A stretch of DNA of 64,000 bases, from the NCBI RefSeq assembly GCF_003014695.1, contig NZ_PYAS01000001.1:678738-742737 (forward strand), in the 5' to 3' direction. Numbering within the stretch: position 1 is the stretch's first letter; each line of letters begins with the position of its first letter. Under the pieces are notes generated by a model, which was given only the letters and a program-made list of their open reading frames with translations, was not told the DNA's origin and did not search any database. Source of the stretch: Dyadobacter jiangsuensis (GTDB lineage: Bacteria > Bacteroidota > Bacteroidia > Cytophagales > Spirosomataceae). Positions 43,078 to 51,763 of this stretch are shown one piece after another. The position numbers and the translations under genes are program-made.

Positions 43078-43430
43078 TGCAGATGGTCGTTGAGTAAAAA
43101 CACAGGTTTCATCACGGCCCAGTGCTCGCCGCGGACGGCTTCGGGGAGTTTTTGCTGGAAGCTGTCCATCCATGCGGCCCATTCGCTTTGTCGGGGCAGG
43201 GTAGTCATTTTGTCGAACGCGGTTTTGAGATCGGTCGCCTCGTCGTGCTCCACGATCATGAACAAATGCCGCCCGATGCGGTAAATCTGCATATCGGTAA
43301 TGCCCGCGTCGCGGATCCCGGCCGGGATTTCCGGCCAGATGTTTCCGGGTGCATGATGGTGCTCGTACGACGCGATCAGCTCGGCGTTGTCGATCAGGTC
43401 CAGGGCCATGCAGGTTCTTTTTGTTGCCAT
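43074..43430 (-). CDS. L-fucose/L-rhamnose mutarotase (RhaM/DUF718 family)
   Basis: The 118-residue dimeric alpha/beta-barrel protein interconverts the anomers of a 6-deoxy-hexose. Family residues are seen in ALDLIDNAELIASYEHHHAP (tyrosine and histidine of the active site), WPEIPAGIRDAGITDMQIYR, MIVEHDEA and the closing WAVMKPVFLLND with Trp. It sits between the SDR gene (1 bp gap) and the permease (4 bp overlap). Given the L-fuconate dehydratase in the same operon it should act on L-fucose, like the equivalent gene in Xanthomonas-type fucose clusters. RhaM proper is the alternative name. Confidence 0.9.
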   Translation of the reverse strand: MATKRTCMALDLIDNAELIASYEHHHAPGNIWPEIPAGIRDAGITDMQIYRIGRHLFMIVEHDEATDLKTAFDKMTTLPRQSEWAAWMDSFQQKLPEAVRGEHWAVMKPVFLLNDHLQ

Positions 43431-43431
43431 A

Positions 43432-44196
43432 TTATCTTCTGTAACCTAATTCCGCTCCGCCGCTCACCGGCATAATGCACCCTGTTACAAACCGCGCCGC
43501 ATCCGAAACGAGGAACACGGCCACGTCGGCGATCACGTCGCCTTCGGGACAATCGCCGAGCGGATGGATATCGTCCAGGTATTGTTCAATTTCGTTTGTA
43601 TTAGGCTGCTCGCCTGCCCATGTACGCAGCATGGGCGTCCACACGCCCGCGGGGCATACCGCATTCACGCGGATGCCGAACGGGGCATAATCCAGCGCCA
43701 TAGCCTTCGTCAAAGCGCTCATTCCGCCTTTGGTAGCCACATAGGCCGCATGGTTCTCCTGGCCGATCGTCCCCACGATGCTGCTCGTATTGAGGATGTT
43801 GCCGCGGGTTTGTTTGAGGTGTTCCAGGCCGTATTTCGTGGTGTAGTAAACACTTTTCAGGTTGATTTCGAAAAGGCTGTCCCACTCGTCTTCGGAGGTT
43901 TCGTGCACCGGTTTCGAGGGGCTGGCAATGCCTGCATTGTTGTGGATCACGTGCAGGCTGCCGAATGCCGCTACTGTTTGTTCGATCGCGTTCTGAATAT
44001 CCTCCTTCTGTCTTACGTCGCCTTGCCATGTGAGCAGTGCTTCATTGCCAAATTGCATTTGCAGCTCATTCAATGCATTTTCATCGCGGTCGAGCACGCT
44101 CACGCGGGCGCCTGCGCGGAGGTAGGCGGTTACGCATTCGCGTCCGATGCCCGATGCGCCGCCGGTGATGAATATCGTTTTGTTCGTCAGATTCAT
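43432..44196 (-). CDS. SDR oxidoreductase, likely 2-keto-3-deoxy-L-fuconate (or L-fucose) dehydrogenase
   Basis: The 254-residue classical short-chain dehydrogenase has the cofactor motif TGGASGIGRECV (residues 11-22), an acidic SVLDRDE after strand two that favours NAD, NNAGIASPS, and the catalytic set Ser (NTSSIVGTI), Tyr and Lys (YVATKGG). The C-terminal GGAELGYRR is normal. In the non-phosphorylative fucose pathway two SDR steps are known: oxidation of L-fucose, and of 2-keto-3-deoxy-L-fuconate after the dehydratase. Being next to the dehydratase gene, the second is slightly favoured. Only one SDR is in the operon, so the other step must be encoded elsewhere or be shared. Confidence 0.85.
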   Translation of the reverse strand: MNLTNKTIFITGGASGIGRECVTAYLRAGARVSVLDRDENALNELQMQFGNEALLTWQGDVRQKEDIQNAIEQTVAAFGSLHVIHNNAGIASPSKPVHETSEDEWDSLFEINLKSVYYTTKYGLEHLKQTRGNILNTSSIVGTIGQENHAAYVATKGGMSALTKAMALDYAPFGIRVNAVCPAGVWTPMLRTWAGEQPNTNEIEQYLDDIHPLGDCPEGDVIADVAVFLVSDAARFVTGCIMPVSGGAELGYRR

Positions 44197-44215
44197 AATG
44201 CTGTTCCCGTTTGCG

Positions 44216-45442
44216 TCAGTCTTTCAAATCGCTGCTGCTGCCCGGTACCTGGGGCACCTGGTAATAGCCACCGGTAATCTCTGCCGGATGTACAAAATAC
44301 GGCCGCAAATGCGGAATATGCTCCAAAAACAGATGCTCGTGACCCATGCCGATGTGATTGAACAGCACCAGGTGCTGGTGAATCTGCCCCATATCGCCTA
44401 CATGCGGCACTACGGGAACGCCCATTTGGCGCGATAACAGGCTGATCGTGAGGAATTCCGACACGCCGCCGACACGTACCGCATCTACCTGGCAGAAATC
44501 CATTGCTTTGGCTTGCAAAAAGTTTTTGAATATTACTTTGTTAGGGATGTGCTCGCCCGTAGCCACTTTGAAGGGCGCTATGGCACGCGCAATGGCCTGG
44601 TGGCCGATCACGTCGTCGGGGTGCGTGGGTTCTTCGATCCAGAATGGGTTGATATCGCCCAGTTTTTCGCAGACATACAATGCCTGCGGCAGGTTCCATT
44701 TCTGGTTGGCATCAAGCATGATGGTGGCTGCGTCGCCGGCTGTCTGGCGGATCAGCGCCGCGCGGCGAATATCGCGCCCGGGATCGTCGGAGCCCACTTT
44801 GAGTTTCATGGCATTGAAACCGTTATCCATCGCCTTGCGGGTGTTCAGTACGATCTTTTCATCGGGATAGTTGAACCAGCCCACGGAGGTATCATACCCC
44901 TTGTAACCCGTTGAAAGAACGCCGGTACGCTCTTCTCGAGTCGGTAAATGCTTTTCGAGCAATGCAATGGCCTGGTCGCGGGTCAGTACTTCTTCGAAAT
45001 AGCTGAGGTCGAGCGTATTCACAAGCTGTGCAGGCGTGAGGTCGAGCAGGAGCTGCCACAAAGGTACCTGCCGCGATTTGGCCCAAAGATCGTAACAGGC
45101 ATTCACGACGGCCGCCAATGCAAGGTGTATCACGCCTTTGTGCGGCCCCAGCCAGCGAAGGGAGGGGGAATCGGCCATGCGCCGGTACTCATTACCGAAG
45201 TCGGCCATCAGTTCCTCGATTTCCCTGCCTTTTAATGCAACCGAAATATATTCAATGGCTTTGCATACGAGGTCGGTGCCTGCGCCGAGCGTGAATGCCA
45301 GGCCAATACCCGTAACGGGGGAGTCGGTGCGCAGGCAGCAAACGGCGTAGGCATATTTCGGGGTGGTGTGTGTAGCGTCTGAGCCGACCCCGTCGGGGAG
45401 GTCGAAGCGCTGGTCTCTTATTTCAATGGAGGTAATGTACAT
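44216..45442 (-). CDS. fucD: L-fuconate dehydratase (enolase superfamily, FucD)
   Basis: The 408-residue enzyme dehydrates L-fuconate to 2-keto-3-deoxy-L-fuconate. The N-terminal capping domain starts MYITSIEIRDQRFDLPDG and includes HTTPKYAYAVCCLRTDSPVT. The loop GYKGYDTSVGWFNYPDEKI is characteristic of FucD/ENOSF1-type proteins. The barrel shows the KLKVGSDDPGRD lysine, metal ligands in MLDANQKWN, WIEEPTHPDDVIGH and TGEHIPNKVIF, and the distal PVVPHVGDMGQIHQHL histidine. It is the first gene of the operon (dehydratase, SDR, mutarotase, permease, fucosidase), with gaps of 19, 1, -4 and 24 bp. This is the strongest evidence that the cell uses the oxidative route for fucose. Confidence 0.93.
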   Translation of the reverse strand: MYITSIEIRDQRFDLPDGVGSDATHTTPKYAYAVCCLRTDSPVTGIGLAFTLGAGTDLVCKAIEYISVALKGREIEELMADFGNEYRRMADSPSLRWLGPHKGVIHLALAAVVNACYDLWAKSRQVPLWQLLLDLTPAQLVNTLDLSYFEEVLTRDQAIALLEKHLPTREERTGVLSTGYKGYDTSVGWFNYPDEKIVLNTRKAMDNGFNAMKLKVGSDDPGRDIRRAALIRQTAGDAATIMLDANQKWNLPQALYVCEKLGDINPFWIEEPTHPDDVIGHQAIARAIAPFKVATGEHIPNKVIFKNFLQAKAMDFCQVDAVRVGGVSEFLTISLLSRQMGVPVVPHVGDMGQIHQHLVLFNHIGMGHEHLFLEHIPHLRPYFVHPAEITGGYYQVPQVPGSSSDLKD

Positions 45443-45721
45443 GTTATCGGGATGTCAATATGATACCAGTATTATTTTGGCTGGATTGTCGGGGTGAGTG
45501 AAATCGTAAGTGCTGGTAATAGTGTTTAAAATAGGCGCTTATCAGTGTTATATTTTAATGTAATGTTAAAAAGGGCTCAGGAAATTTGGATGTCAATTTT
45601 TTGCATACTTGGTTTGTTGCTGAATTTGTACAAAATTATGAGTGATAAGTCCTGTAAGTTAATGGCGGATTGATAACTTGTAGTACTATGTTTGCGTAAC
45701 TTTTTGAAACTCCCTGACCCC
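45443..45721. promoter_or_regulatory. Divergent fucose operon / AraC regulator control region
   Basis: The 279-bp AT-rich gap drives both the fucose operon (left) and the AraC gene (right). TATGTTTG at 45687-45694 fits the TAnnTTTG -7 consensus and would start transcription about 20 bases before the AraC ATG at 45722. On the minus strand TAATTTTG (45638-45631) also fits and would give the operon a leader of about 180 bases. Neither has a clear TTTG at -33. No obvious AraC direct repeat was picked out by eye. Confidence 0.45.
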
Positions 45722-46600
45722 ATGAAAGCGACCTACACCCTGCTACCGGAATTTGCGCCCTCGCAGAAACCCTTTGTCGTTAAGAAGATCGCCAGGCCAT
45801 ATTTTTCGACCGACTTTCATTTCCATAAGGAATGCCAGCTGGTGTATGTGCTTTCCGGCTCGGGTACCCGCATCATCGGCCATTCGATCGAGCGGTTCGA
45901 GGAAGGCGATCTCACGTTCGTAGGCCCGAACGTGCCTCACGTCTGGTACAGCGAATCGAAACCGGACGAGCCGGCTTCCGAGGCCATTTCACTGGCACTT
46001 TATATTAATCCGGAAATTATTTGCGAGCATTTGAGCGCATTGACCGATACCCAGGAGTTGCGGCAGTTTTTCAGGGAATCGGAGCGGGGGATCCGTATTT
46101 GTGGAGAGAAAAGGGGCCTGATCATCCATATTCTGAAGCAAATGCATGCGCAGCAGCATCGCCATGTGGGAATGCTGGCGTCGTTCCTGCAAATCCTCGA
46201 TCAGCTGCTCGACCCCGGGGAACTGGTGTGGCTCAATGTCCCGGATCCCATTACCAGCTACGCGAGCCAGACGTCCGGTCGCGTGCCTAAATTGATGCAT
46301 TTCATCCAGCAGAATTTCAAGGAGGATATTACTCTCCAGCAGGCGGCATCGGTAGCCGGTTTGCAGCTGCATTCTTTTTGCCGGTTTTTCAAAACGCTTA
46401 CCAACCGCACCTTCTCCGACTTTCTCAATGAGGTGCGTATCGGATTTGCCTGCAAGCTGTTGCAGCAATCGGATTTGCCCGTGACGCAAATTGCGCTGGA
46501 ATGCGGTTATACCAATATTTCCTATTTCAACCGCTGCTTCAAGAAGATCAACAAGATGTCGCCCAAGGTTTACCGGAGCGCGAGTGTGGCTAAAAACTAA
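45722..46600 (+). CDS. AraC-family regulator with cupin sensor domain
   Basis: Starting at ATG 45722, the 292-residue protein has an N-terminal cupin-like AraC ligand domain (FSTDFHFHKECQLVYVLSGS, then FEEGDLTFVGPNVPHVWY, with metal- or sugar-binding histidines). A C-terminal double HTH follows (ITLQQAASVAGLQLHSFCRF, then VTQIALECGYTNISYFNRCF and the family ending KKINKMSPKVYR). It is divergent from the fucose operon with a shared control region, so it probably activates that operon in response to fucose, fuconate or a related sugar. The upstream TTG codon in frame at 45692 lies in the candidate promoter and is not the start. Confidence 0.93.
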   Translation: MKATYTLLPEFAPSQKPFVVKKIARPYFSTDFHFHKECQLVYVLSGSGTRIIGHSIERFEEGDLTFVGPNVPHVWYSESKPDEPASEAISLALYINPEIICEHLSALTDTQELRQFFRESERGIRICGEKRGLIIHILKQMHAQQHRHVGMLASFLQILDQLLDPGELVWLNVPDPITSYASQTSGRVPKLMHFIQQNFKEDITLQQAASVAGLQLHSFCRFFKTLTNRTFSDFLNEVRIGFACKLLQQSDLPVTQIALECGYTNISYFNRCFKKINKMSPKVYRSASVAKN

Positions 46601-46632
46601 GCTACCCGCCAGGGATTGACGGGTAGCTATAA
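46601..46632. terminator. Hairpin between convergent genes
   Basis: GCTACCCG (46601-46608) pairs with CGGGTAGC (46620-46627), starting directly after the AraC stop codon. On the minus strand it is followed by TTAGTTTTT, so it probably serves the convergent gene at 46671 at least as well as AraC. Confidence 0.65.
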
Positions 46633-46670
46633 ACGTTATTCAACATTGGCGGACTGCTCCGGCGTTGAAC

Positions 46671-47261
46671 TTACAATGCTGAACTAACTAGGCTTACGAT
46701 GCTGCCCAGTTGCTTCGACGATGCCGCCGCAGCCAACTTCGCCGCAGGACCTTTCTTGTCAAGCCCGGATACGGTTTTGGTAGCTTCGCCCAGCAATCCG
46801 TTCAGTTTCGTCTCGTTGGAGCCGCCCAAAATAGAGCTTCCCGCCTTGATCAGCCCGAGGCTGCTGGTGAGCCCTGCCGCATTACCCAATAGGCCCGATT
46901 CGCCTTTTCCGAGCAATCCGCTGATACGATTGGCGCCGATCAGCATTTTTACGGCGTTAACCACCTTGCCCAGTGCGCCGCCCGAGAGCTTGCCCGACGA
47001 AGCCAGCGGGATCATGCTTTTCAGGTCGCCAGCCTTGCCCAGCAGCTTGTCTTTCAGGCTGCCGTCGGAGGATTTGGCCTCTTTTTCCAAAGCAGAAACG
47101 CCTTGGGTAAGCGCATCGGCAGTGCCGGCTTTGTCCCCTTTTTGTGTCAATGATACTGCCTTGTCGAGCAGGCTTTCAACCGAAAGGCCTTGTGCAAAGG
47201 CATTGGATGCTCCTGCAAACAGAAATAATGTGGCTGCGAGAGAAAAGAGGAAACGTTTCAT
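46671..47261 (-). CDS. Secreted hypothetical protein, Gly/Ser/Leu-rich
   Basis: Starting at ATG 47261 (MKRFLFSLAATLFLFAGASNAFAQ), the 196-residue protein has a clear signal peptide. The mature part is low in aromatics and rich in Gly, Ser, Leu, Ala and Lys (ALTQGVSALEKEAKSSDGSL, LIGANRISGLLGKGESGLLG, LKAGSS-like and LAAAASSKQLGSIVSLVSSA). It looks like a helical bundle with amphipathic repeats. I do not recognise a characterised family, though similar small exported proteins are common in this phylum. It lies 72 bp downstream of the fructan sensor gene on the same strand and may simply share its transcript. Confidence 0.72.
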   Translation of the reverse strand: MKRFLFSLAATLFLFAGASNAFAQGLSVESLLDKAVSLTQKGDKAGTADALTQGVSALEKEAKSSDGSLKDKLLGKAGDLKSMIPLASSGKLSGGALGKVVNAVKMLIGANRISGLLGKGESGLLGNAAGLTSSLGLIKAGSSILGGSNETKLNGLLGEATKTVSGLDKKGPAAKLAAAASSKQLGSIVSLVSSAL

Positions 47262-47333
47262 AGTGGTTTTAATAACAGATGTGTTTAAATGGGCGGCAAA
47301 ATAGTATTTATCTGCGATACCACCACGCACGGT

Positions 47334-50054
47334 TCAGCTTTTAACCAGCCGCCAGTCTTTCGGTGACACGCCAAACCGGGTTTTGAAAACCGTCGAGAAA
47401 TAGCTCTGCGAGGTAAACCCGGTCTGATCGGCGATTTCTGCGACGGTCAGATCGGGATTTCGGAGCAATGCGCAGGCTTTTTCGAGGCGGAGGTTCAGGA
47501 TGAGGTCGTTGGTGCCGCCGCCAAGCAGGGCTTTGGTTTTGCGGAATAATTGCACGCGCGACAAGCCCATTTCCTTGCCGATGGATTCCACGGTGAGAGT
47601 AGGGTCGTCGAGGCGCGAGACGATGAGCGCGCGGAGCTCGTTCACAAACTTCTTGTCAAGGCGGGATAGACCGGTGTCGGTATCGCCGATATTCCGGCCG
47701 ACTTGTGTGGACAGGAGCAACTGTCTGTTGGTCAATAGGCTGCGCATGCTTTCTTGTAAGAATTGGGGACTGAAAGGCTTGGTTACGTACATGTCTGCGC
47801 GCACCTGCATGCCCTCGACCTGCTGTTCAGCGGTATTTTTAGCGGTGAGCAGGATCACGGGAATGTGTGAGGTGCGCATATCGGCTTTGAGGGTGGAGGT
47901 AATCTGCAAACCGTCCATGCCGGGCAGCATTACGTCGCAGATCACCAGATCGGGGACGGTGTCGAAACATTGATCCAGCCCGGCTTTACCGTCGGTGGCA
48001 GTAATGATCTCGTATTGGTTTTGCAGAAGTCCCGTCATGAAACCGAGCAAGTCTTCATTATCCTCGATCACAACCACAGTCGGGAGGTCTTTACGCTCCG
48101 TAAGGTCGGTTTGGGTGGGCGTTCCGGCGCCGGTGTCCGTCCAGACCACCGATTTTTCCATGGTGTGGGCAGCTGGATCGGCAATATCTTCCGGTTGGAA
48201 ATGGGCGTTTCCAAGCGGTAAGGTCACGGTGAAAGTTGCCCCTTCGCCTTTTTTGCCGTCGGCGGAGATGGTACCCTGGTGCAGCTCTACAAACTCGCGT
48301 GATAGCGGTAAGCCGAGCCCGGTGCCTTTGATGGAGTTTTTGCCCTGGTAAAACATTTCAAATGCGCCCGCCATATCGGCTTCGCTGAGCCCCGAGCCGT
48401 TATCCTGCACTTTGAAACTCACTTCGTCGGCCGCCTGACTGATATGAATGTAAATATGCCCCCAGTCGGCGGTGAACTTGAATGCATTCGAAAGCAGGTT
48501 GAATAACACTTTATCCATCATATCGCGGTCAAACCAGACGTTCAACCGGTTGATTGTGGTGATCAGCCGAAAATCAATCCTTCGTTTTTTGGCAACCTGT
48601 TCAAAGGGCAGCATTAACTCGCTGATGAATGCGACGATATCGTTTTGGGTAACCTGCAAGCGAATTTTGCCGCTTTCGATCTTGCGGAAATCCATGAGCT
48701 GGTTCACCAGCCACAGCAGCCGTTTTGCATTTTTTTGTACCAGCGAAAGGTTCTTTTTAACCGCCGGACTCTCGTTTTTTTGCCTCAAAAGCTCTTCCAC
48801 CGGCGCGAGAATGAGCGTCAATGGCGTCCTGAATTCGTGGGAAATATTCGTGAAAAACCGGAATTTGGATTCCGTCGCTTCCTGTGCTTTTTCGGCGATG
48901 TCCTGAATGCGGTTGCGCTGGATCAGGATTTCGGTGTTTTTGGAATTCAGCTCTTTGTTGATCTTCTTGTTTTCGATCAGCGAATACAATGCGACCGACC
49001 CGAGGATGATCGAAACGATGAAGAGGCCGGTCATAACGTAGAGCAAGCCGCGCTGGGTGTGGTAAATTTCCAGCTGTTCGTCGATGCGCGCCTGCTGGCG
49101 TTCGATATCGTTCTGCTGGGAGATCATTTTGTCGGTTTGCATTTTGATCATCCGTACGTTCGACGAGTCGATAATGGCGGTTTGCAGCAGGTTTTCTTTC
49201 TGGTAAGGCTGTTTTTGAAGGATATTCATCGCTACCCGGGCCGCTTCCTCGCCGCCGGTAGGGTACAGGGCCGTGGCCGTAATGTGGCCGTCGAACACCA
49301 TTTGAATATCCCCGAATTGCCCCGGCAAGCCGTCGACGCCGATCACCCGGATCTTGCGTTCGGGGAAGATTTCGTTACAAACCTCCCGCGCGCCCATGGC
49401 CATTACTTCGTTCTGGGCGAAAATGAGGTCGAGATCGGGAAAGTGCGGGAGGGCTTTGCGCAGTTCTTTTTTAGCAATATCCTTCTCCCATTGCCCATTC
49501 AATGTCGCCACACGCTGCATGCCGGGCCGGCTCGCGAGCGCGTCCACGAGGCCGCGGTGGCGGTCGGAGGCGGGCGAGGAGCGGGGCAGGCCGGTGATCT
49601 CGATCATCTTGCCTTTGCCGCCCAGCAACGTATTGGCATATTCGCCCACGGTCTTGCCTACCTGGTAGTTGTCCCCGCCCACGTAAGCCGTATAGTAGGG
49701 TGAAGAGGTTCGCCTGTCGACCACCACCACGGGAATGCCCTGCTTGTAGGCTTTTTCAATTACCGGCGTCAGCGGGTCCGACTCGTTGGGCGACACGATC
49801 AGCAGTTGAATGCCGCTTTTGAGCAATTCCTCGATCTGCTTCACCTGCACCGCGCTGTTCGCATGCGCATCCTTGAAAAGCAGCTTGGCATTGTTGTGAA
49901 ATGCGAGCTCGCGCTGCATACCGTCGAGCATGGCACGCCGCCATTCGTCGTCGCCGGTACATTGGGAGAACCCGATGACATATTCGTCTCCCTGTTTTTC
50001 GGCACAGCCTGCAAACAACGTCAGCAACAGGAAAGCGATCAGCGCGAGTCTCAT
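47334..50054 (-). CDS. Hybrid two-component sensor with periplasmic sugar-binding domain (BT1754-like)
   Basis: The 906-residue protein has a lipoprotein-like signal (LIAFLLLTLFAGCAEKQ) and then a LacI/ribose-binding type periplasmic domain (EYVIGFSQCTGDDEWRRAML, LLIVSPNESDPLTPVIEKAY, VVVDRRTSS, GRA-like ITGLPRSSPASDRHRG), about residues 22-300. A membrane helix (GLLYVMTGLFIVSIILGSVA, about 336-358) leads to HisKA with H406 (NISHEFRTPLTLI), HATPase (VQDNGSGLSE, GTGLGLPLS), a receiver with D707 (VICDVMLPGMDG) and an AraC HTH (VAEIADQTGFTSQSYF). In Bacteroides the analogous BT1754 senses fructose and drives the levan locus, and the same neighbours occur here. It has its own promoter-like element and a hairpin separates it from the GH32 gene. 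Confidence 0.95.
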   Translation of the reverse strand: MRLALIAFLLLTLFAGCAEKQGDEYVIGFSQCTGDDEWRRAMLDGMQRELAFHNNAKLLFKDAHANSAVQVKQIEELLKSGIQLLIVSPNESDPLTPVIEKAYKQGIPVVVVDRRTSSPYYTAYVGGDNYQVGKTVGEYANTLLGGKGKMIEITGLPRSSPASDRHRGLVDALASRPGMQRVATLNGQWEKDIAKKELRKALPHFPDLDLIFAQNEVMAMGAREVCNEIFPERKIRVIGVDGLPGQFGDIQMVFDGHITATALYPTGGEEAARVAMNILQKQPYQKENLLQTAIIDSSNVRMIKMQTDKMISQQNDIERQQARIDEQLEIYHTQRGLLYVMTGLFIVSIILGSVALYSLIENKKINKELNSKNTEILIQRNRIQDIAEKAQEATESKFRFFTNISHEFRTPLTLILAPVEELLRQKNESPAVKKNLSLVQKNAKRLLWLVNQLMDFRKIESGKIRLQVTQNDIVAFISELMLPFEQVAKKRRIDFRLITTINRLNVWFDRDMMDKVLFNLLSNAFKFTADWGHIYIHISQAADEVSFKVQDNGSGLSEADMAGAFEMFYQGKNSIKGTGLGLPLSREFVELHQGTISADGKKGEGATFTVTLPLGNAHFQPEDIADPAAHTMEKSVVWTDTGAGTPTQTDLTERKDLPTVVVIEDNEDLLGFMTGLLQNQYEIITATDGKAGLDQCFDTVPDLVICDVMLPGMDGLQITSTLKADMRTSHIPVILLTAKNTAEQQVEGMQVRADMYVTKPFSPQFLQESMRSLLTNRQLLLSTQVGRNIGDTDTGLSRLDKKFVNELRALIVSRLDDPTLTVESIGKEMGLSRVQLFRKTKALLGGGTNDLILNLRLEKACALLRNPDLTVAEIADQTGFTSQSYFSTVFKTRFGVSPKDWRLVKS

Positions 50055-50070
50055 AGGATAAATTGTATTT

Positions 50071-50078
50071 CAAATATA
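50071..50078 (-). promoter_or_regulatory. Candidate -7 element TATATTTG for fructan sensor gene
   Basis: On the minus strand TATATTTG matches the TAnnTTTG consensus and lies 16 bp before the sensor ATG at 50054, giving a very short leader. It follows directly on a strong hairpin, so the sensor can be made independently of the operon it controls. Confidence 0.5.
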
Positions 50079-50083
50079 ATACA

Positions 50084-50123
50084 AAATAGCGCTGCCGGGG
50101 GTAATACCACGGCAGCGCTATTT
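50084..50123 (-). terminator. Strong hairpin between GH32 and sensor gene
   Basis: AAATAGCGCTGCCG (50084-50097) is the exact complement of CGGCAGCGCTATTT (50110-50123). In the direction of transcription the stem is followed by TGTATTATATTTG, a weak T-tract. It should end the permease-to-GH32 transcript. Confidence 0.8.
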
Positions 50124-50134
50124 ACTGCCTGGGG

Positions 50135-51640
50135 CTATTCGATCGAAGGCTTCAATGCGTTGTACTGCACCTGCTCCAGCTGAATGCCCTTCACGGATTG
50201 GATGGTCAACTCCGAAAGCGGTGTGTCGGCAAAGAAAATATCGGTCATCACGGTCAATCCACCGTCTGCGAAAAGCTCCACGGATGCCACGTCGGCAACG
50301 AGCGTCAAGGCAATCTTGCCGTCTTTGGATAACCTCGGAGCCGTATGTTTCTGCCCGAAACCTGCTTCAAAATCGATCTTGCCCGATTTCGAGCGGTCGA
50401 TATAGTACTGGTTACTGGCCTTGTCGTAGCCGATCAGGAGCTCATTGCCGGTCTTGTTGGACAGTACGAGCTCGAAATCGCTGGTCGAAGTCGTTTTGAG
50501 GTCCAGCCGGAACAGGCCCGACGCATTGCCGCCCTTGGGTGCCAGGTCGACTGGCGCTTTCACAGTCAGGTTCTTTTTGGAATAACCCTCACCTTGGATG
50601 CTTTCCAGTTCTTTGGCCGGTATGGAAGTCAGGTACAGCTCTTTGCCCACGGCTTGGAGGCCCAGTTCGCGGGAAATGGTGTTGGCGCTGCGCCACGGGT
50701 CGGTAGGCACCTGGTTGGCATATTGCCAGTTGCTCATCCACCCCATCAGCAGCGAACGATTACCCGTGTTGGAGAAGGTGACGGCGGCATAATTGTCGGC
50801 ACCCCAGTCGAGCCATTTGGTTTCTTTGGAATACGCTGTGAATGTCTTGCCGTCGAAATCCCCGAGGAAGTACTGCCCTGCCGAGCCCTTGTTGGGGCCG
50901 CCGGGGTTAATGTTGACGATCAGTACCCACACCTGTTTGCCCTCGTGCGTGAGCGGGAGCAGGTCCGGGCATTCCCATACCCCCCCGTGTTCGCCCGCGT
51001 CGGCCCCGAACTCGCTTTCCTTCGACCAGCTTTTCAGGTCGGGAGAGGAGTAGAAGGTAATGCGGTCTTTGGTGGCGAGTGTCATGATCCACTTTTTCTG
51101 CGGTTCATACCAGCGCACTTTTGGGTCGCGGAAATCGGTAATGCCGGGGTTGGGTAGTACGGGGTTACCGCTGTATTTGGTCCATGTGGCGCCGTCGTCG
51201 AGGCTGTAAGCAATGCTCTGGTACTCGTGCCGGCCGGTTTTCTGCTTTTCCAAAACGGGGTTGTGGTGCGTGAAAATCGCTACCAGCGGTGTTTTGCCAT
51301 CCTTGCCGAAGCCGGAGGTATTGTTCACGTCGGCCACGGCGCTTCCGGAGAAAATATAGCCAAGGCTGTCGGGATAGAGGGCGATGGGCTGCTCCTTCCA
51401 ATGCACCATATCCTTGCTCGTGGCGTGGCCCCAGTGCATCGGGCCCCAGATTTTCGCCTCGGGATAGTACTGGTAGAACAAATGGTAGGTGCCGTTGTGA
51501 AACAGCATACCGTTCGGGTCGTTCATCCAATGCGCCTTCGGGGAGAAATGGAACTGGGGGCGGTACTTTTCAGGGGCGTCCTGGGCGTTTGCGAATTGCG
51601 CGAAAAAGAGCGCCGCTAGTATTGAGATGTGTTTTTTCAT
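50135..51640 (-). CDS. Exported GH32 fructan hydrolase (levanase/inulinase/invertase)
   Basis: The 501-residue enzyme has a signal peptide (MKKHISILAALFFAQFANAQ) without lipobox. The five-blade propeller shows the GH32 nucleophile motif HWMNDPNGMLFHNGTYHLFY (Asp41), FSGSAVADV, the transition-state RDP (TDFRDPKVRWYEPQKK) and the acid/base EC motif in GVWECPDLLPL. The C-terminal beta-sandwich module (NLTVKAPVDLAPKGGNASGL onwards) is present. It hydrolyses beta-fructosyl links to fructose in the periplasm or outside. Levan, inulin or sucrose cannot be told apart from the motifs. It is the only glycosidase of the fructan operon and lies 123 bp after the SusD gene, a gap holding a large palindrome. 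Confidence 0.94.
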   Translation of the reverse strand: MKKHISILAALFFAQFANAQDAPEKYRPQFHFSPKAHWMNDPNGMLFHNGTYHLFYQYYPEAKIWGPMHWGHATSKDMVHWKEQPIALYPDSLGYIFSGSAVADVNNTSGFGKDGKTPLVAIFTHHNPVLEKQKTGRHEYQSIAYSLDDGATWTKYSGNPVLPNPGITDFRDPKVRWYEPQKKWIMTLATKDRITFYSSPDLKSWSKESEFGADAGEHGGVWECPDLLPLTHEGKQVWVLIVNINPGGPNKGSAGQYFLGDFDGKTFTAYSKETKWLDWGADNYAAVTFSNTGNRSLLMGWMSNWQYANQVPTDPWRSANTISRELGLQAVGKELYLTSIPAKELESIQGEGYSKKNLTVKAPVDLAPKGGNASGLFRLDLKTTSTSDFELVLSNKTGNELLIGYDKASNQYYIDRSKSGKIDFEAGFGQKHTAPRLSKDGKIALTLVADVASVELFADGGLTVMTDIFFADTPLSELTIQSVKGIQLEQVQYNALKPSIE

Positions 51641-51666
51641 GTATAGTTTTTTATCTGTTATGATAA

Positions 51667-51733
51667 TGTGTCACGCTGAGCGAAGTCGAAGCGCGGTACT
51701 GTACCGCGCTTCGACTTCGCTCAGCGTGACACA
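51667..51733. repeat. 33-bp perfect inverted repeat with one-base spacer
   Basis: Arms 51667-51699 and 51701-51733 are exact complements; each contains CACGCTGAGCGAAGTCGAAG or its inverse. The AGCGAAGTCGAAGCG word is, from memory, part of palindromic elements spread through many Bacteroidota genomes. Located between SusD and GH32 in an operon, it could lower downstream expression, act as an mRNA stabiliser or be a miniature mobile element. Confidence 0.9.
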
Positions 51734-51763
51734 CACAGCATTATTATAAATCCATTATTATAA

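Noticed and set aside
43078-43182. Longer N-terminus for the fucose permease
   Set aside because: The extension lies inside the mutarotase gene and is basic and non-hydrophobic; the ATGA overlap start is far more natural.
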